Shown here piece after piece: positions 32,647 to 42,370 of a stretch of DNA of 64,000 nucleotides (within the stretch, counting starts at the first letter, position 1; the number at the start of each line of letters is the position of its first letter). The position numbers and the translations under genes are program-made. The notes under the pieces were generated by a model. That model saw only the letters and a list, made by a program, of their open reading frames with translations, made no database searches and was not told where the DNA came from. Source of the stretch: Brucella cytisi (GTDB lineage Bacteria; Pseudomonadota; Alphaproteobacteria; Rhizobiales; Rhizobiaceae); contig JAAVLQ010000002.1 in NCBI GenBank assembly GCA_012103075.1, forward strand, positions 1,848,001 through 1,912,000, in the 5' to 3' direction.

Positions 32647-33467
32647 ATGAACACGTTTCGAGACTTGGGCGGCATCTCCACTTTTCACCCCGACGAAGGG
32701 GAAGCGTACAATGAGGATCCATTATTCCTGCGCTCTGTTGCGAGGACCGTGGCCGTCATGATGGCGTTTCAGAAGGCGCGACAGCCGCTGTCGCTGAGCC
32801 AGTCGCGAATGCGGCAGGAATCGACCGCAGTGCGGCGCAGCGCATCGTTCATTCGCTGCAGAAACTGGATGTAATCGCCCGCGATCCCGCTGACCGCGGC
32901 TATTTGCCCGGCCTGCGTATTCTCGATATGACCCATGATCTGTTGCGGCTCAATCCGATGCTGCAACGCGCCAACCCGATCATGCTCGAGCTGCGACGCC
33001 GCGTGCACGAACGAGTTGACCTTTCGCTTTTCGATGATGTCCGGGTTGTCTATGCCGTGCGCATGCCCTCGAAGCACGAAATATTCAGCGCAACGCTCGT
33101 CGGCCATGCTGTGCCAACCTATTGCACGGCCGGTGGTGTGGCCATTCTTTCGAAACTGCCTGACGAAAGAATTGCTGATATCGTTGGCCGCTCCGACCTG
33201 ACGCCCTTCACGCCCCATACGATACAGTCGCTCGAAGAGGTAATGGGAGAGGTGAATGCCACGCGGGAACGCGGGCATTCTGTGTTGTGTCGCCAGCTTT
33301 TGTATAACGAAGTTGCGATCGGAGCAGCCATTCTTGATGCAGGAGGCAATCCGGTCGGCGCAATTCATGTGGCTGGCAGCCTGCAAGAATGGACGGCTGA
33401 AAGCTTCAGTGAGAGTTTCGGACCACTCGTCGAAAATGCTGCACGCACCGTTTCAGAACGCCGGTGA
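32647..33467 (+). CDS. IclR-family transcriptional regulator (one frameshift)
   Basis: About 273 residues: N-terminal winged helix (SVARTVAVMMAFQKARQPLSLSQ, then ANAAGIDRSAAQRIVHSLQKL after frame correction near 32800), followed by the IclR effector domain (SATLVGHAVPTYCTAGGVAILS, LLYNEVAIGAAILDAGGNPVGAIHVAGS). It is divergent from the M81/Dpp/M20/acylase gene run and probably controls it in response to an imported compound or its breakdown product. The ribosome site at 32647 is weak, so the exact start is uncertain. Confidence 0.83.
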
Positions 33468-33571
33468 CCGTTTTCGACGGGTGGAAAAATGCAGGCTGTA
33501 TCGCGTGAAAGTAAGGTGCCACGGGACTCACGCAACGTCGCAAACTTAACGTGATACCACCAAAAGTGTAA

Positions 33572-34429
33572 TCAGCGACGCGAGAACTTCACCGGCGCTG
33601 TGATCGTCCTGTTGACATCGGGCGGTGGCGCGGGAACCGGCGAGGCACGTTGCACCAGCGACAGGACTTCGCTGTCGAGTTCGGGGAACCCCGACGAGCG
33701 CGCCAGCGAAGCCGACAGCACCTTGCCGGTTTCATCGATGCGGAAGCGGACATAGACTACACCTTCCTCACGACGGGACTTCGCGCCCGCGGGGTAACGC
33801 TTACGCCGCTCCAAATGGGCCATAAGCCGCGACTGCCAGCGGGCAGGACTGACCGAAGACGCAAACAGGCCCGATGCCGACTGGCGCGCCGCGTTGCGAC
33901 TGGATTGGGTCACCCGTGCCTGCGCCTGATTTACCTGCCGCGATGCAGCCTGCTCCTGCTGGCGCTGTTTGACCGGCTTCTTTTTCGGTTCCTCTTTCCG
34001 AACGATTTTGTTTTCCGGTTCGGGCGGTTTTGGCCTTGCAATCGGCAGTGGGATCTCGACCTTGTCCAGTTGGACCAGTTCTTCCACCGCTTCGTCCTCA
34101 ACCGGCTTCGGCTCCTGTTCGGCTATTTCCTCCGGCTGTTCCGGCTCCTCTATCGCCTCTTCCACATTTTCCGCGGGAGCGCTGGCATCCGCTGTCTCCG
34201 GATCGGGAGAGACTTCATTTTCTTTCGTCACTTGGGCTTCCGGCATTTCCGTAAGCTCGATCATGATCGCCGCTGGCGGCATGTCGTCGGCAGCGACCAT
34301 CGCGGCATCACGCAAGAGCCATAGCGCCGTACCAACATGAATAGACATAACCATGAGCCCGGCACCGGCCCACAGGATGAACTTAGGAAAGCCGTTGCCG
34401 AAACTCCGATCGTCTTCAATATGCTTCAT
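33572..34429 (-). CDS. tonB: TonB energy-transducing protein
   Basis: Intact, 286 residues. An N-terminal anchor (FILWAGAGLMVMSIHVGTALWLL) is followed by an acidic Glu/Pro spacer (EEPEQPEEIAEQEPKPVED) and a Lys/Pro-rich stretch. The C-terminal TonB domain reads SRLMAHLERRKRYPAGAKSRREEGVVYVRFRIDETGKV. The start at 34429 (MKHIEDDRS) fits the anchor position; the longer frame to 34579 overlaps the neighbouring gene and is rejected. As last gene of the haem locus it probably powers the haem receptor with ExbB/ExbD encoded elsewhere. Confidence 0.9.
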   Translation of the reverse strand: MKHIEDDRSFGNGFPKFILWAGAGLMVMSIHVGTALWLLRDAAMVAADDMPPAAIMIELTEMPEAQVTKENEVSPDPETADASAPAENVEEAIEEPEQPEEIAEQEPKPVEDEAVEELVQLDKVEIPLPIARPKPPEPENKIVRKEEPKKKPVKQRQQEQAASRQVNQAQARVTQSSRNAARQSASGLFASSVSPARWQSRLMAHLERRKRYPAGAKSRREEGVVYVRFRIDETGKVLSASLARSSGFPELDSEVLSLVQRASPVPAPPPDVNRTITAPVKFSRR

Positions 34430-34457
34430 GTCGAACTGACTTATGTCCTCTGGTGCT

Positions 34458-34907
34458 TCAGACGCACGCTTCCACCCGTTGTTGCGGTCCGACAAAGAGA
34501 AGCAGGCCCGCGCAAAGCAGTACGTTGATCGCCATTTCGAAATGCCAGAAGAGGCGTGAGCCGAGTGCCAGCGCAACAATGCAGAGCATGACGATCAAGG
34601 CGAGGACCGACAGCCGAAAAAGACGTGGAAACGCGCCGAGCCTTCGCCAGAGCGAAAGCGTGCGACGCGCAATACGATTGCTCTCGAGCCAGTGCAGGGC
34701 CCGCGATGACAGCTGGATGAAACAAAGCAGCGCGCAGAAGCCAAACAGAGCGGACGGCATCAGCCAGACCTGCAAGCCAACCAGCGCGGCCCCGCTGAGC
34801 AGAAAGCCGAGCGCTAGATAACCTGCGCGTTGTCTTTCGTCGGGATAACGTGCTGTTTCGCCAGATGTGAAATCCCTGTTACGGGTCGATAGGTCGACAG
34901 CGTTCAT
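34458..34907 (-). CDS. Small membrane protein of haem-uptake locus
   Basis: Intact, 149 residues, with four hydrophobic segments in two pairs (YLALGFLLSGAALVGLQVWLM, ALFGFCALLCFIQLSS, LSVLALIVMLCIVALALG, MAINVLLCAGLLLFVG). The start overlaps the haem-oxygenase stop by four bases, so it is translationally coupled. The family was not recognised; its position between haem oxygenase and TonB suggests a part in haem import or redox support. Confidence 0.75.
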   Translation of the reverse strand: MNAVDLSTRNRDFTSGETARYPDERQRAGYLALGFLLSGAALVGLQVWLMPSALFGFCALLCFIQLSSRALHWLESNRIARRTLSLWRRLGAFPRLFRLSVLALIVMLCIVALALGSRLFWHFEMAINVLLCAGLLLFVGPQQRVEACV

Positions 34908-35509
34908 TCGAACATCTCCCGCACAAGGGCATGAACACGACGGAAAGCTGTCTCCGCACCCGCGACCACCCGTTCTTCTTCGGCTTCGCTCAGTGGGATC
35001 TCGTCCAGCGCGGCTGTAAAGGTCCGCCAGTGCAGCCCGCGCCCTTCCGGGGCGCCAGCCAGATGACGGGCGCCGAACTTTTCATGAAGCCCAAGTTTTT
35101 CCGCCTCTTTCAGCAGGAATGCGGCGCCGAGATTGGAGCCTTCCGCCACATAGAGCCAGCCAAGGGCCGTCGGAATATCGACCGACTGCCGGACGGTAAA
35201 TGCCGGGTCTCCATTCGTCGCCGGATGCGGCAGCGCCAGATCGTCCAGATCTTGGCCAATCTGCGCGAAGCGGCGCCGGCCTTTCAGATCAGGCAGAAGC
35301 GCATCAAGTGCCTTGTCGCCATAGAGTGCGTCGATATCGCGGTGGAACTGATATTGCATCGCCGCAAAAAGACCGTAGCGATCACGGCTTGCGAAGGGAT
35401 TTCCACGCATGATGCTCTGATCCAGCCGTTCATGCGTCTCTGCCGTCCGCGCCTTCAGGCGTTTCGAACGAAGAAGGGTGGGGTGTCGAATAATCACGGC
35501 TTCTGACAT
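34904..35509 (-). CDS. Biliverdin-producing haem oxygenase
   Basis: Intact, 201 residues. The proximal His candidate lies in RTAETHERLD near residue 25, and the distal-helix Gly motif GSNLGAAFLL follows LGWLYVAEG, as in HmuO/BphO-type oxygenases. It opens the haem ring to give biliverdin, CO and iron, using electrons from a reductase. Encoded directly downstream of the haem receptor and coupled to the small membrane protein, it would release iron from imported haem. Confidence 0.88.
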   Translation of the reverse strand: MSEAVIIRHPTLLRSKRLKARTAETHERLDQSIMRGNPFASRDRYGLFAAMQYQFHRDIDALYGDKALDALLPDLKGRRRFAQIGQDLDDLALPHPATNGDPAFTVRQSVDIPTALGWLYVAEGSNLGAAFLLKEAEKLGLHEKFGARHLAGAPEGRGLHWRTFTAALDEIPLSEAEEERVVAGAETAFRRVHALVREMFE

Positions 35510-35592
35510 GACGTTTTTCCCTGTTTTGATTGAATCAACCGATCGGACAGCCGACGAAAGACCTTGCGACTTCCGTCGTTCCGCATTTCAGC

Positions 35593-38500
35593 CTAAAAGT
35601 GGAAATTGAGACCAACCTTCACGGTGTGCGTATCGAGAGAGTTCGATGCCTTGCGTCCATTCACGACACCGGAACTTCCCTGATGTTCGACGGTTTCGTA
35701 AATCGGGCGCTCGCTCGGCTCGCAGAATTTCCCCGAGGATTTCGCAGATGAATGGCTCCGGCGGCACGATCTCCGTCCCGACCTGCTCGGTCATGGTGTA
35801 ATTGCCGCTGGTTCCCGCGCGTCCGTTTTCGAAATTGAAGCTGCGGTTTCCAAACCGGCTGTAGGTGTAGTCCGCCTTTACCGACCAGCGGTCGTTGATC
35901 GCGTATTCCACGCCGCCGCCGACCGTCAGGCCAGCGCGCGTTCCCGAGGACTGGTCGACGGCAAACATGGCCGTGTCTTTCTGGCCCATCATGTCCTGCG
36001 TGTAGCGATATTGATCGCGGGTCTGTCTTTCATGCAGGAAGGCAACGCCTGCAGTACCGTAGACGAGCCAGCGATTGTCGAGCGCATAGCCGAGACGGCC
36101 CCGAACCGAACCAGTCCAGTCAATGTCGTAATGGGTCACTGACTGGATGCCCGCCACGTCATTGATCGGCTGAAGCCATTCCTCCTGCATCATGGCCGTC
36201 TGCGAACCACGCATACGTGTCTTGCTGACATCGGCTTCTATGCCGAGCACGACCCGGTTGCCGAGCTGGTAGTTGTAACCGGCCTGAACGCCATAGAGCG
36301 GTGTGGTACCGAAGCCGCGATCTGCCGATTCAGAGGCGGAAATGGGGTCGGCGCTACCGTTGAGCGCCGTGGTGGTGCCCCATGTCCGCCCCGATGACAT
36401 GCCGGTATGGATACCGGCATAGAACCCGGTCCAGTCGACGCCCGGAGCAGTGCCCTGCCAGCGGGAGAAGGGCGATAGTTGCGGCAGTTTCTGGTCACCG
36501 CCGAACGTGCTCGTCAGGCCTGCATAGAAAGTGCGGCCCGGTCCGGGCTGGTTCACCAGCCCCAGCGGATCGACATAATACTGATCCGTCAGATTTTCGA
36601 TGCGAGCTGTCGCGGTCAGGCTGTCGGAAACCTTGTACTCGGCAAAAACATCCACCAGCGCATAAGGCTTCCATCGCGTCTGCGAGATGAATTCGCTGGC
36701 GCCCGTCGCCGTCACATCACCATGGCCGATGGCACGCGGACCTATATAGGAAACGCGCCCGCCAAGTGTCAGCCTGTCTTCCAGCATTTTCTGCGACAGT
36801 GTCAGATCGACGGAATATTTCGGCGGAACATGGTTGGTCGCATAGTCTCCATAAAGCGACTTGTTTCCGCATGTATCTGCCGTGCGGCAAAACTCCACAT
36901 CGAGATAATAGTTGGCCGACAGATCGGCGGTGAAACCTCCGGCTTCGTACCGGCTCGAGAATTCAAGACCTGAAAAGCGGGCCCGGTCGATATTGTGAAT
37001 CCGCATGCTGGAATAACCGAGAGGGCTGCTCCACCACTCGCGGGAAATATAGTTCTTGATGTCCCAGTTGAAGTAACCGAGCTTCATCATGAGCGTATCA
37101 TCGCTCTGGAAAACATCGTTCCGCTTGAGATTTGCGCCGATATCCCAGTTATTGCCCCGTTCGGGAGCAAGGTCCGGCTGGATCACGGTGAAAACACCCA
37201 TGGATTCGACCGTGCTCGGGAAACGCAGCGCATTGGAATAGTTGACGTAGAGCTGCGCGCCGTCGAAAGGCTCGACCACGACGCCCGCCGTCGGGCTTAT
37301 CCCGCCTTGCGAACGATCGCTCGGCTCCTCTTCCACATTGGAGCTCTCGCCCCGGTTATGCGAGGAGTAATGCGAATAACGCAGGCCCGCATTCAGTGTC
37401 AGCCAGTCCACCGGCTTATAGCCCAACTTGGTATAGACGGCAGCTTCTTCACGGGAGACGTTCGGAAGTTTCAGCCAGCCTTCCAGCAGATCGGTATAGC
37501 CGCTCGGCTTGGTATCCTCGTTAAGATAGGAAGCACCATAGGTAAGGTCGACCGAACCGTAGCGGCTCAGATCGAAACTTGACGTATTGGATATGTCGCC
37601 TCCCCACATAACGGTATCAGCACCGGTCCTGTAACCGGAAGGAAGGCCAACGGATTCCGAAGTCGGGATCGGTGAGCCCCGCCGCGGATTGCGCATTTCG
37701 AGCTTGGTCAGCCAGAGATTGGCCTTCATGTCGATCAGATCGTTGTCGTCCGGATTCCAGCGATAGCGCAGCGTGCCCGTATCGAGCTTTGCGCCCGATG
37801 TCTGCTCCTGCTGTACCGGCTGGCTGCGTTCGTCAGTGAAGCGCGAGGCTAGAAGATCACCTGCTTCGCTGCGAAAACCGGTATAGCCGAGCTGAAGCTC
37901 GTGGCCGCCGTCGAAGCGGAACGTCCCCTTGGTCAGATAGGATTCGGTCTGGAGCTGGGTGTTCAGCACCTCTTCCCCGGCGCGATAATTCGTGAGGCCG
38001 CCGTTTTCGACATAGGACGGCCAGTTTTCGCACCATGTTCCCGAAGTGTTGCACACCCTTCGCGGCCCGACATTCACGGGTTTAGCCGATGGGCCGTGCT
38101 TGCCCGCATGATAATTGCCGCGCTTGCGATAGGCATAGCCCGCAAAGAGGTCGTAGTTCTCCTCCTTCATGGCTGCGACAATGCTGCCTGAACCGGCAGT
38201 TGGCGAAAGAAGGGACGGCCTGTCCGGGCCATCGCCGGCAGGAATGGCCACCGGATTGTCCCTCGGGGAATAGGGCCATTGATAACCGCCCTTGGCGCCA
38301 CCATGCGGCGTCGAGGAATTTCCGGCATATTCGCCCTTCACCCGGATGCCCCGTGTGTCGCCCGGCTTGACGATATCGTCCGCATTCAATGTACGGATGG
38401 CGACGCTACCGGCAATGCCGCGCGACGCGGCATCCGATCCCTTGCTCTGATCGATGCCGCCGATAAAATCGGGATCGATATAGGTACGGTTGGAAAGACC

Positions 38501-39198
38501 CTGATACCCTTGATAGACGGTGATGCCGTTTTCCGCGCCATCAATCGTGGTGGCAACGCGTCCAAAGCCCTGCATGCCGCGAATATTGACATCAACCGCG
38601 CCTGCACCATTGCGCGCCTCGCCCGACATCACGCCCGGCGTTCCGCGGAAAATATCGGCAGGGCTGGAACCCCTGAACCGCTCGATGGTCTCAGCCGAAA
38701 TGTGCGAAGTGGCCGCCGGTGTTTCGTAAGGCGCATCCTGCGCGGCGATGCCCCCGCCACTCGTTACCGTGATCGTGTCGAGAAGCGTCGTCCCGCCCAC
38801 ATCGAGCGGCGCCTGTCCCCGACTGTCTGGCCAGAAAGCGCAACCGTTCCGCTGCCGGTGAACCGATAGGAAATGCCCGATCCCGACAGAAGCCTTGTCA
38901 GTGCCTGTTTCGATGTCATCGTGCCGGAAACGCCGGCAGAGCGCTTGGCAGAAGCTAGCTCCGGCAGATAGGTGACCTGCAAACCCGCCTGCTTGCCGAA
39001 GGTGGCAAGCGCGCCCGAGAGGGACCCGGCGGGTATGTTGAACGCGGTCTCCCTCGCGGTCTGGGCCTGCGCGGCGACACTTGCCGCCAATGCGAGTGCG
39101 ACGGCACAGGTCGATCCCAGAAGCGCCGTCGTCAGAATACCGATTCCAAATTGCCGTCCGAACTGCCGCTCAACCCAATTATTGACATCAAGCCCCAT
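35593..39198 (-). CDS. TonB-dependent haem receptor with STN domain fused to Omp25/31-like barrel (frameshifted)
   Basis: About 1,200 residues, far longer than the usual 700-850. In order: signal peptide ending near AAQAQ; secretin/TonB STN signalling domain (FNIPAGSLSGALATFGKQAGLQVTYL); plug (ITVTSGGG, RGSSPADIFRGTPGVMSGEA, NIRGMQGFGRV); and a 22-strand barrel closing with ENLTDQYYVDPLGLVNQPGPGRTFYAGL. A second, complete Omp25/Omp31-type barrel follows (VDWTGFYAGIHTGMSSG, GVQAGYNYQLGN, GRLGYALDNRWLVYGTAG, YAINDRWSVKADYTYSRFG). Indels near 38810 and 35730; the corrected C-terminus is VKVGLNFHF, ending in Phe as outer-membrane proteins do. It is regulated by the upstream ECF sigma/anti-sigma pair. 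The haem specificity is inferred from the oxygenase. Confidence 0.87.
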
Positions 39199-39273
39199 AG
39201 CTCAACCACTCCAATCCGCCATTTATGGAAATGGGCAGTCGTATGGCAGCAGCTAACTTCCGGCCCTGATGTC

Positions 39274-39303
39274 TGAAACGGACGGACGCGCGTAATTTTC
39301 TCC
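39274..39303 (-). promoter_or_regulatory. Candidate ECF-sigma promoter upstream of haem receptor
   Basis: Written on the plus strand: TGAAACGGACGG, 8 variable bases, then AATTTTCTCC. On the coding strand it reads GGAGAAAATT followed by CCGTCCGTTTCA, 76 bp before the receptor start. A nearly identical 30-bp block lies before the anti-sigma gene (40334-40363). Repetition within one ECF locus suggests promoter elements read by its own sigma factor. Confidence 0.55.
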
Positions 39304-39309
39304 CCGCCA

Positions 39310-40280
39310 TCAAAAAAGAGGGAAATCAGATGCTGGAAACAATCGTGAGCCGGGTGTTATCTGGCGGACCTTACCACCATAGGGTTCGACCACGGCTTCC
39401 AGCGCCGACAGTGGCTGGCTGAGATCGAACACGCCAGAGATGCGCTCTGCGCCGAAATCCGACTGGGCCAGTACGACGCGGCCCCATTTCCAGCGCGCGA
39501 TACGGGCAACGACCGAGGCGATGCTGTCACGATCCGCCACCAGCAGCCCGTCCCGCCATGCCGCGATCTGGCTGACATCGCGGACACCGCGCTCGAAACT
39601 GGATTTGCAAGGGTCGAATGACATCCATTCGCCTGCGCTAACTGGCGGCTGCGCGGCCATGCCTGCCGCCTGAACCCTCACATCCACCGCACCATGATCG
39701 ACGGAAACGGCGAGGTAACCCGCATCGTTGCTGACCTCAAATGCTGTTCCCAGCGCCGTAGCCACCAGATCGCCTGTCGTCACCGGAATGGCCGCGCCGC
39801 ATCGGGTGCGACATCGAAGAAGGCCATGCCGGACATAAGCTCCACGCGGCGATACCGGTCACCGAAACGAGATCGGATTGCGCTGTCAGCCCCGAGCGTC
39901 ACCTCCGATCCGTCCCTGAGCGTGACCCGACGCAACTCGGCGGTGGCTGTCACATAATCAGCGCGTGCTTGCAGGACCAACTGCGGCCCTAGCAGTGCGC
40001 CCGCGCCAATCACCGTCAGACCAGTCATACCGCCCAATAGAACCGAGCGCCGTGACATCGCCCTGCCCGCCACGCCGCTGCGTTTCGCCTGCATGACCAT
40101 TCCGGCCATTCCGTGAATTTCCATTGCCTCGCACCGGGCAGTTTCATGATCGGGGCTGCGGGCACGCCAGCGGGCAACAAGTTCATGCGCGACAGGATTG
40201 CCGGGGTCGTCCTGCATGCGGATGACAAGGTCGAGCGCTTCCTCGAACAGCCTTTCGCTTTTCGACACTTTTTCATTCAT
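39310..40280 (-). CDS. FecR-type anti-sigma factor / signal transducer (one frameshift)
   Basis: About 323 residues. A cytoplasmic N-terminal DUF4880-like region (AHELVARWRARSPDHETAR) is followed by SRRSVLLGGMTGLTVIGAGALLG as the membrane segment and a periplasmic FecR domain (LRDGSEVTLGADSAIRSRFGDRYRRVELMSGMAFFDV). The C-terminal STN-binding part reads RISGVFDLSQPLSALEAVVEPYGG. An indel near 39785 splits it at ARPFR / VTTGDLVATALGTAF. It would hold the ECF sigma inactive until haem-loaded receptor contacts its periplasmic domain. It sits between sigma and receptor genes, the canonical order. Confidence 0.87.
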
Positions 40281-40333
40281 GAACGAACGGCTCCTCGCGA
40301 CACTGCAAACCGAAGCAATCTTTCTATAATTGG

Positions 40334-40363
40334 TGAAACGGACGGGCGGAGGAAATTTTCACC
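40334..40363 (-). promoter_or_regulatory. Candidate ECF-sigma promoter upstream of anti-sigma gene
   Basis: Plus-strand TGAAACGGACGG, 8 variable bases, AATTTTCACC; matches the block at 39274-39303 at 24 of 30 positions by eye, including both conserved ends. It lies 54 bp before the FecR-type start and just after the sigma gene stop (40384), which would let the sigma factor drive its own anti-sigma. Confidence 0.55.
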
Positions 40364-40383
40364 TGTCGATGGAAGCACAGCAA

Positions 40384-40887
40384 TCAAAAAGACGAGTCTT
40401 CCTTCAGCCGCGCACGCAGGTGCAGATAGGCGCGCTTGATGAGCATCCAAGTCCGCGACACTGAAAGATCAAGCTCCGATGCAACCTCCGCAATTGTCTT
40501 CTCGTCGAGACGATGCATCTCGAAGGCTTTTCGCGTCTTTTTCTGGTAGTTCCAGAAGCGCACTTTCGATAAGCGCCAGACGCTGCCGGTCATAGACGAC
40601 GGCTTCAGGCGTTGGCGTATTATCGGCAAGCCGCTGCCATTCGCCTTCGGCGAGATCGGACCGCTGGAATAGCCGTTCGCGCCGATAGAGGTCGGTCGAC
40701 AGATTGCGCGCGATCTGATGCAGATAGGCGCGCGGATTGCTGTCTGCCTGTGGCGCTGCAGAGACAGCACCCGGACGAATGTGTCCTGCGTCAGATCGGA
40801 AGCTGTTTCCGCATTGTGCCCCCGGCGTCGGAAGAACCGGTTCAACTCCCGGGCATGGTTTTGGAAGAGACGGTGCAAATTCCACAT
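40384..40887 (-). CDS. ECF RNA polymerase sigma factor, FecI family (two frameshifts)
   Basis: About 168 residues. Region 2 reads FRRRGHNAETASDLTQDTFVRVL and continues in a second frame as RAYLHQIARNLSTDLYRRERLF. Region 4 contains FEMHRLDEKTIAEVASELDLSVSRTWMLIKRAYLHL, the helix-turn-helix. Two opposite indels near 40745 and 40555 leave start and stop in the same frame, which hides the damage in the central part. It belongs to the iron/haem-starvation FecI group and should transcribe the receptor. A putative iron box lies 79 bp upstream. Confidence 0.86.
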   Translation of the reverse strand: MWNLHRLFQNHARELNRFFRRRGHNAETASDLTQDTFVRVLSLQRHRQTAIRAPICIRSRAICRPTSIGANGYSSGPISPKANGSGLPIIRQRLKPSSMTGSVWRLSKVRFWNYQKKTRKAFEMHRLDEKTIAEVASELDLSVSRTWMLIKRAYLHLRARLKEDSSF

Positions 40888-40965
40888 TGCTCGAAGCCAG
40901 TTAAATGGGGGTGACGAACCGGTGCGTCACTGCTCTGGCAGCACGCCTGCTCCACATCTTATATA

Positions 40966-40980
40966 TGATTATAATAGTCA
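40966..40980 (-). promoter_or_regulatory. Candidate RirA-type iron-responsive operator
   Basis: TGA-N9-TCA (TGATTATAATAGTCA) in an AT-rich stretch upstream of the ECF sigma start. This matches the IRO-box pattern described for RirA-regulated genes in Rhizobiales. It would give iron control over the haem-signalling cascade. The motif is short, so the call rests on context. Confidence 0.45.
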
Positions 40981-41154
40981 AGTTTAATTTGATATAACCA
41001 CGATCCGAGCACAAGCCATTCATCTTCGTCATTTGGGTTTCGTTTCTGGGAAATAAATTCTGTAGATTGACGAACATGCGAGGCAATTATTGAAATAAAG
41101 TCCAATAACCCCTCTAAAGGAAATAAAATAGCCTGCGATCGGCCGCCATTATCA

Positions 41155-41514
41155 GTGAGAAAAAACAGATTTCACCCCGCAGTCCCAAGCGGGTTTGTAC
41201 GGCCGATCGATGGAGGAATGTTTCAGGAAGACACACCGGAATTCATTCGGCGTTTCAAGTTCGACTATGCAATCATTTCCGTGAGCGGCATCAATGATGA
41301 CGGCGACCATACGGAAGTAGCCGTCGTGTCAGCAGCACTTGGACAAGCTGCACACAAATTGCTCGCAGTGGATAGCTCGAAGTTTGGCAAACGTGCCATG
41401 GTGAAGCTTGGTTCAGTTCACGACATCACCGCGCTCATAACAAATGAAATGCCAGCCCCGATCTTGTCCGGCATACTCGAGGAAGCCAGTATCCCTGTCA
41501 TTCTCTCATTATAG
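41155..41514 (+). pseudogene. DeoR-family regulator remnant (C-terminal sensor domain only)
   Basis: 119 codons. Residues from FIRRFKFDYAIISVSGINDDGD through AALGQAAHKLLAVDSSKFGKRAMVKLGSVHDITALIT to ILEEASIPVILSL match the sugar-phosphate-sensing C-terminal domain of DeoR/GlpR regulators. The helix-turn-helix and most of the N-terminal 120 residues are absent upstream, so this is a truncated, probably non-functional fragment. It is surrounded by short gene-free stretches, consistent with a rearrangement scar between the haem locus and the GntR regulon. Confidence 0.75.
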
Positions 41515-41592
41515 GCGTATGCTGGACGGTAGAGAGTTCAAACCTCATTACAAATCATTGTTTTCGGAATGAACCCCTGTCGCCGCAGCAAA

Positions 41593-42271
41593 CTAAGCAA
41601 GCATAGTGCTCAAATCATACGAATATTCATTAACTTCGCGAAGATCTAGCTGAGTTTCCACATGGTCGAGATGATGCGCCATCAGACTAACAGCACTCGT
41701 TACATTCTTTTTGCAATATGGCATCCACGATCTCGGCGTGTTCGTCTGGTCCGCAATTGAAATAGTCTGCCTTGCGATAGACCGCGGTGATAAGCGACGT
41801 CCGGGACACAAGATCACGCATCATTGTGAATAGAAAATCCGACAATGCCAGCTCAGCCAGAAGAAGATGAAAACCACCGGACAATTTGATAATGTCGGTC
41901 GTGATATTTTTCGTATTGGCAACCCGTTCTTTGGCAACGTGATCGCTTAGCCGCTTAAAATCGGTACGTGTTGCTGACCGACAAAGGCGCTCCACGACGC
42001 AACGCTCAACTGTCCTGCGTACAAAGAACACATCCCGAGCTTCACCAACGGTGGGCTTACAGACGAATGCACCGCGATTGGGAAGAATATCTACAAGTCC
42101 CTCCCGTTTGAGGGCGGCAAGTGCTTGTCGAATACGAGCGCGGCTGACATTGAAAATCTCCGCCATCTGCTCTTCCTTGAGCTGTACGCCCGGACGAAGA
42201 CGCCGCTCTGCAATAGACAGCCAGACTTTCTCAACAATCTGCTGTGTCGATGCACCCGTTTGCTCCGCCAT
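41593..42271 (-). CDS. GntR/FCD-family regulator 1 (one frameshift)
   Basis: About 226 residues. Winged helix: QLKEEQMAEIFNVSRARIRQALAALKREGLV; then the FCD effector domain with metal-ligand-like residues (GGFHLLLAEL, NCGPDEHAEIVDAI, LMAHHLDHVE). An indel near 41700 separates the last 35 residues. GAAGGGGAG precedes the start. It is a close paralogue of the GntR gene at 43897, roughly three-quarters identical by eye. It is last in a minus-strand run after flavin reductase and racemase, with a TTGTCAACAA palindrome 80 bp upstream. Confidence 0.87.
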
Positions 42272-42349
42272 GAGCTATACTCCCCTTCCATTTCACCAAG
42301 CTTGACGCGACAAGAAAAGTCAACCATCACAGCTCGCAAGGAGGACAAT

Positions 42350-42361
42350 ATTGTCAACAAT
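42350..42361. promoter_or_regulatory. GntR operator candidate A
   Basis: ATTGTCAACAAT, a near-perfect palindrome 79 bp upstream of the GntR-1 start and just downstream of the racemase stop. It shares the TTGTYRACAA core with sites at 43808, 53028 and 56349. Confidence 0.6.
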
Positions 42362-42370
42362 TATTGGGCG

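Noticed and set aside
34430..34579. N-terminal extension of TonB to 34579
   Set aside because: It overlaps the membrane-protein gene in another frame and places 50 polar residues before the membrane anchor.
40469..40885. A separate second ORF overlapping the sigma factor
   Set aside because: It supplies the missing middle of the sigma factor between two compensating indels, so it is part of the same gene.
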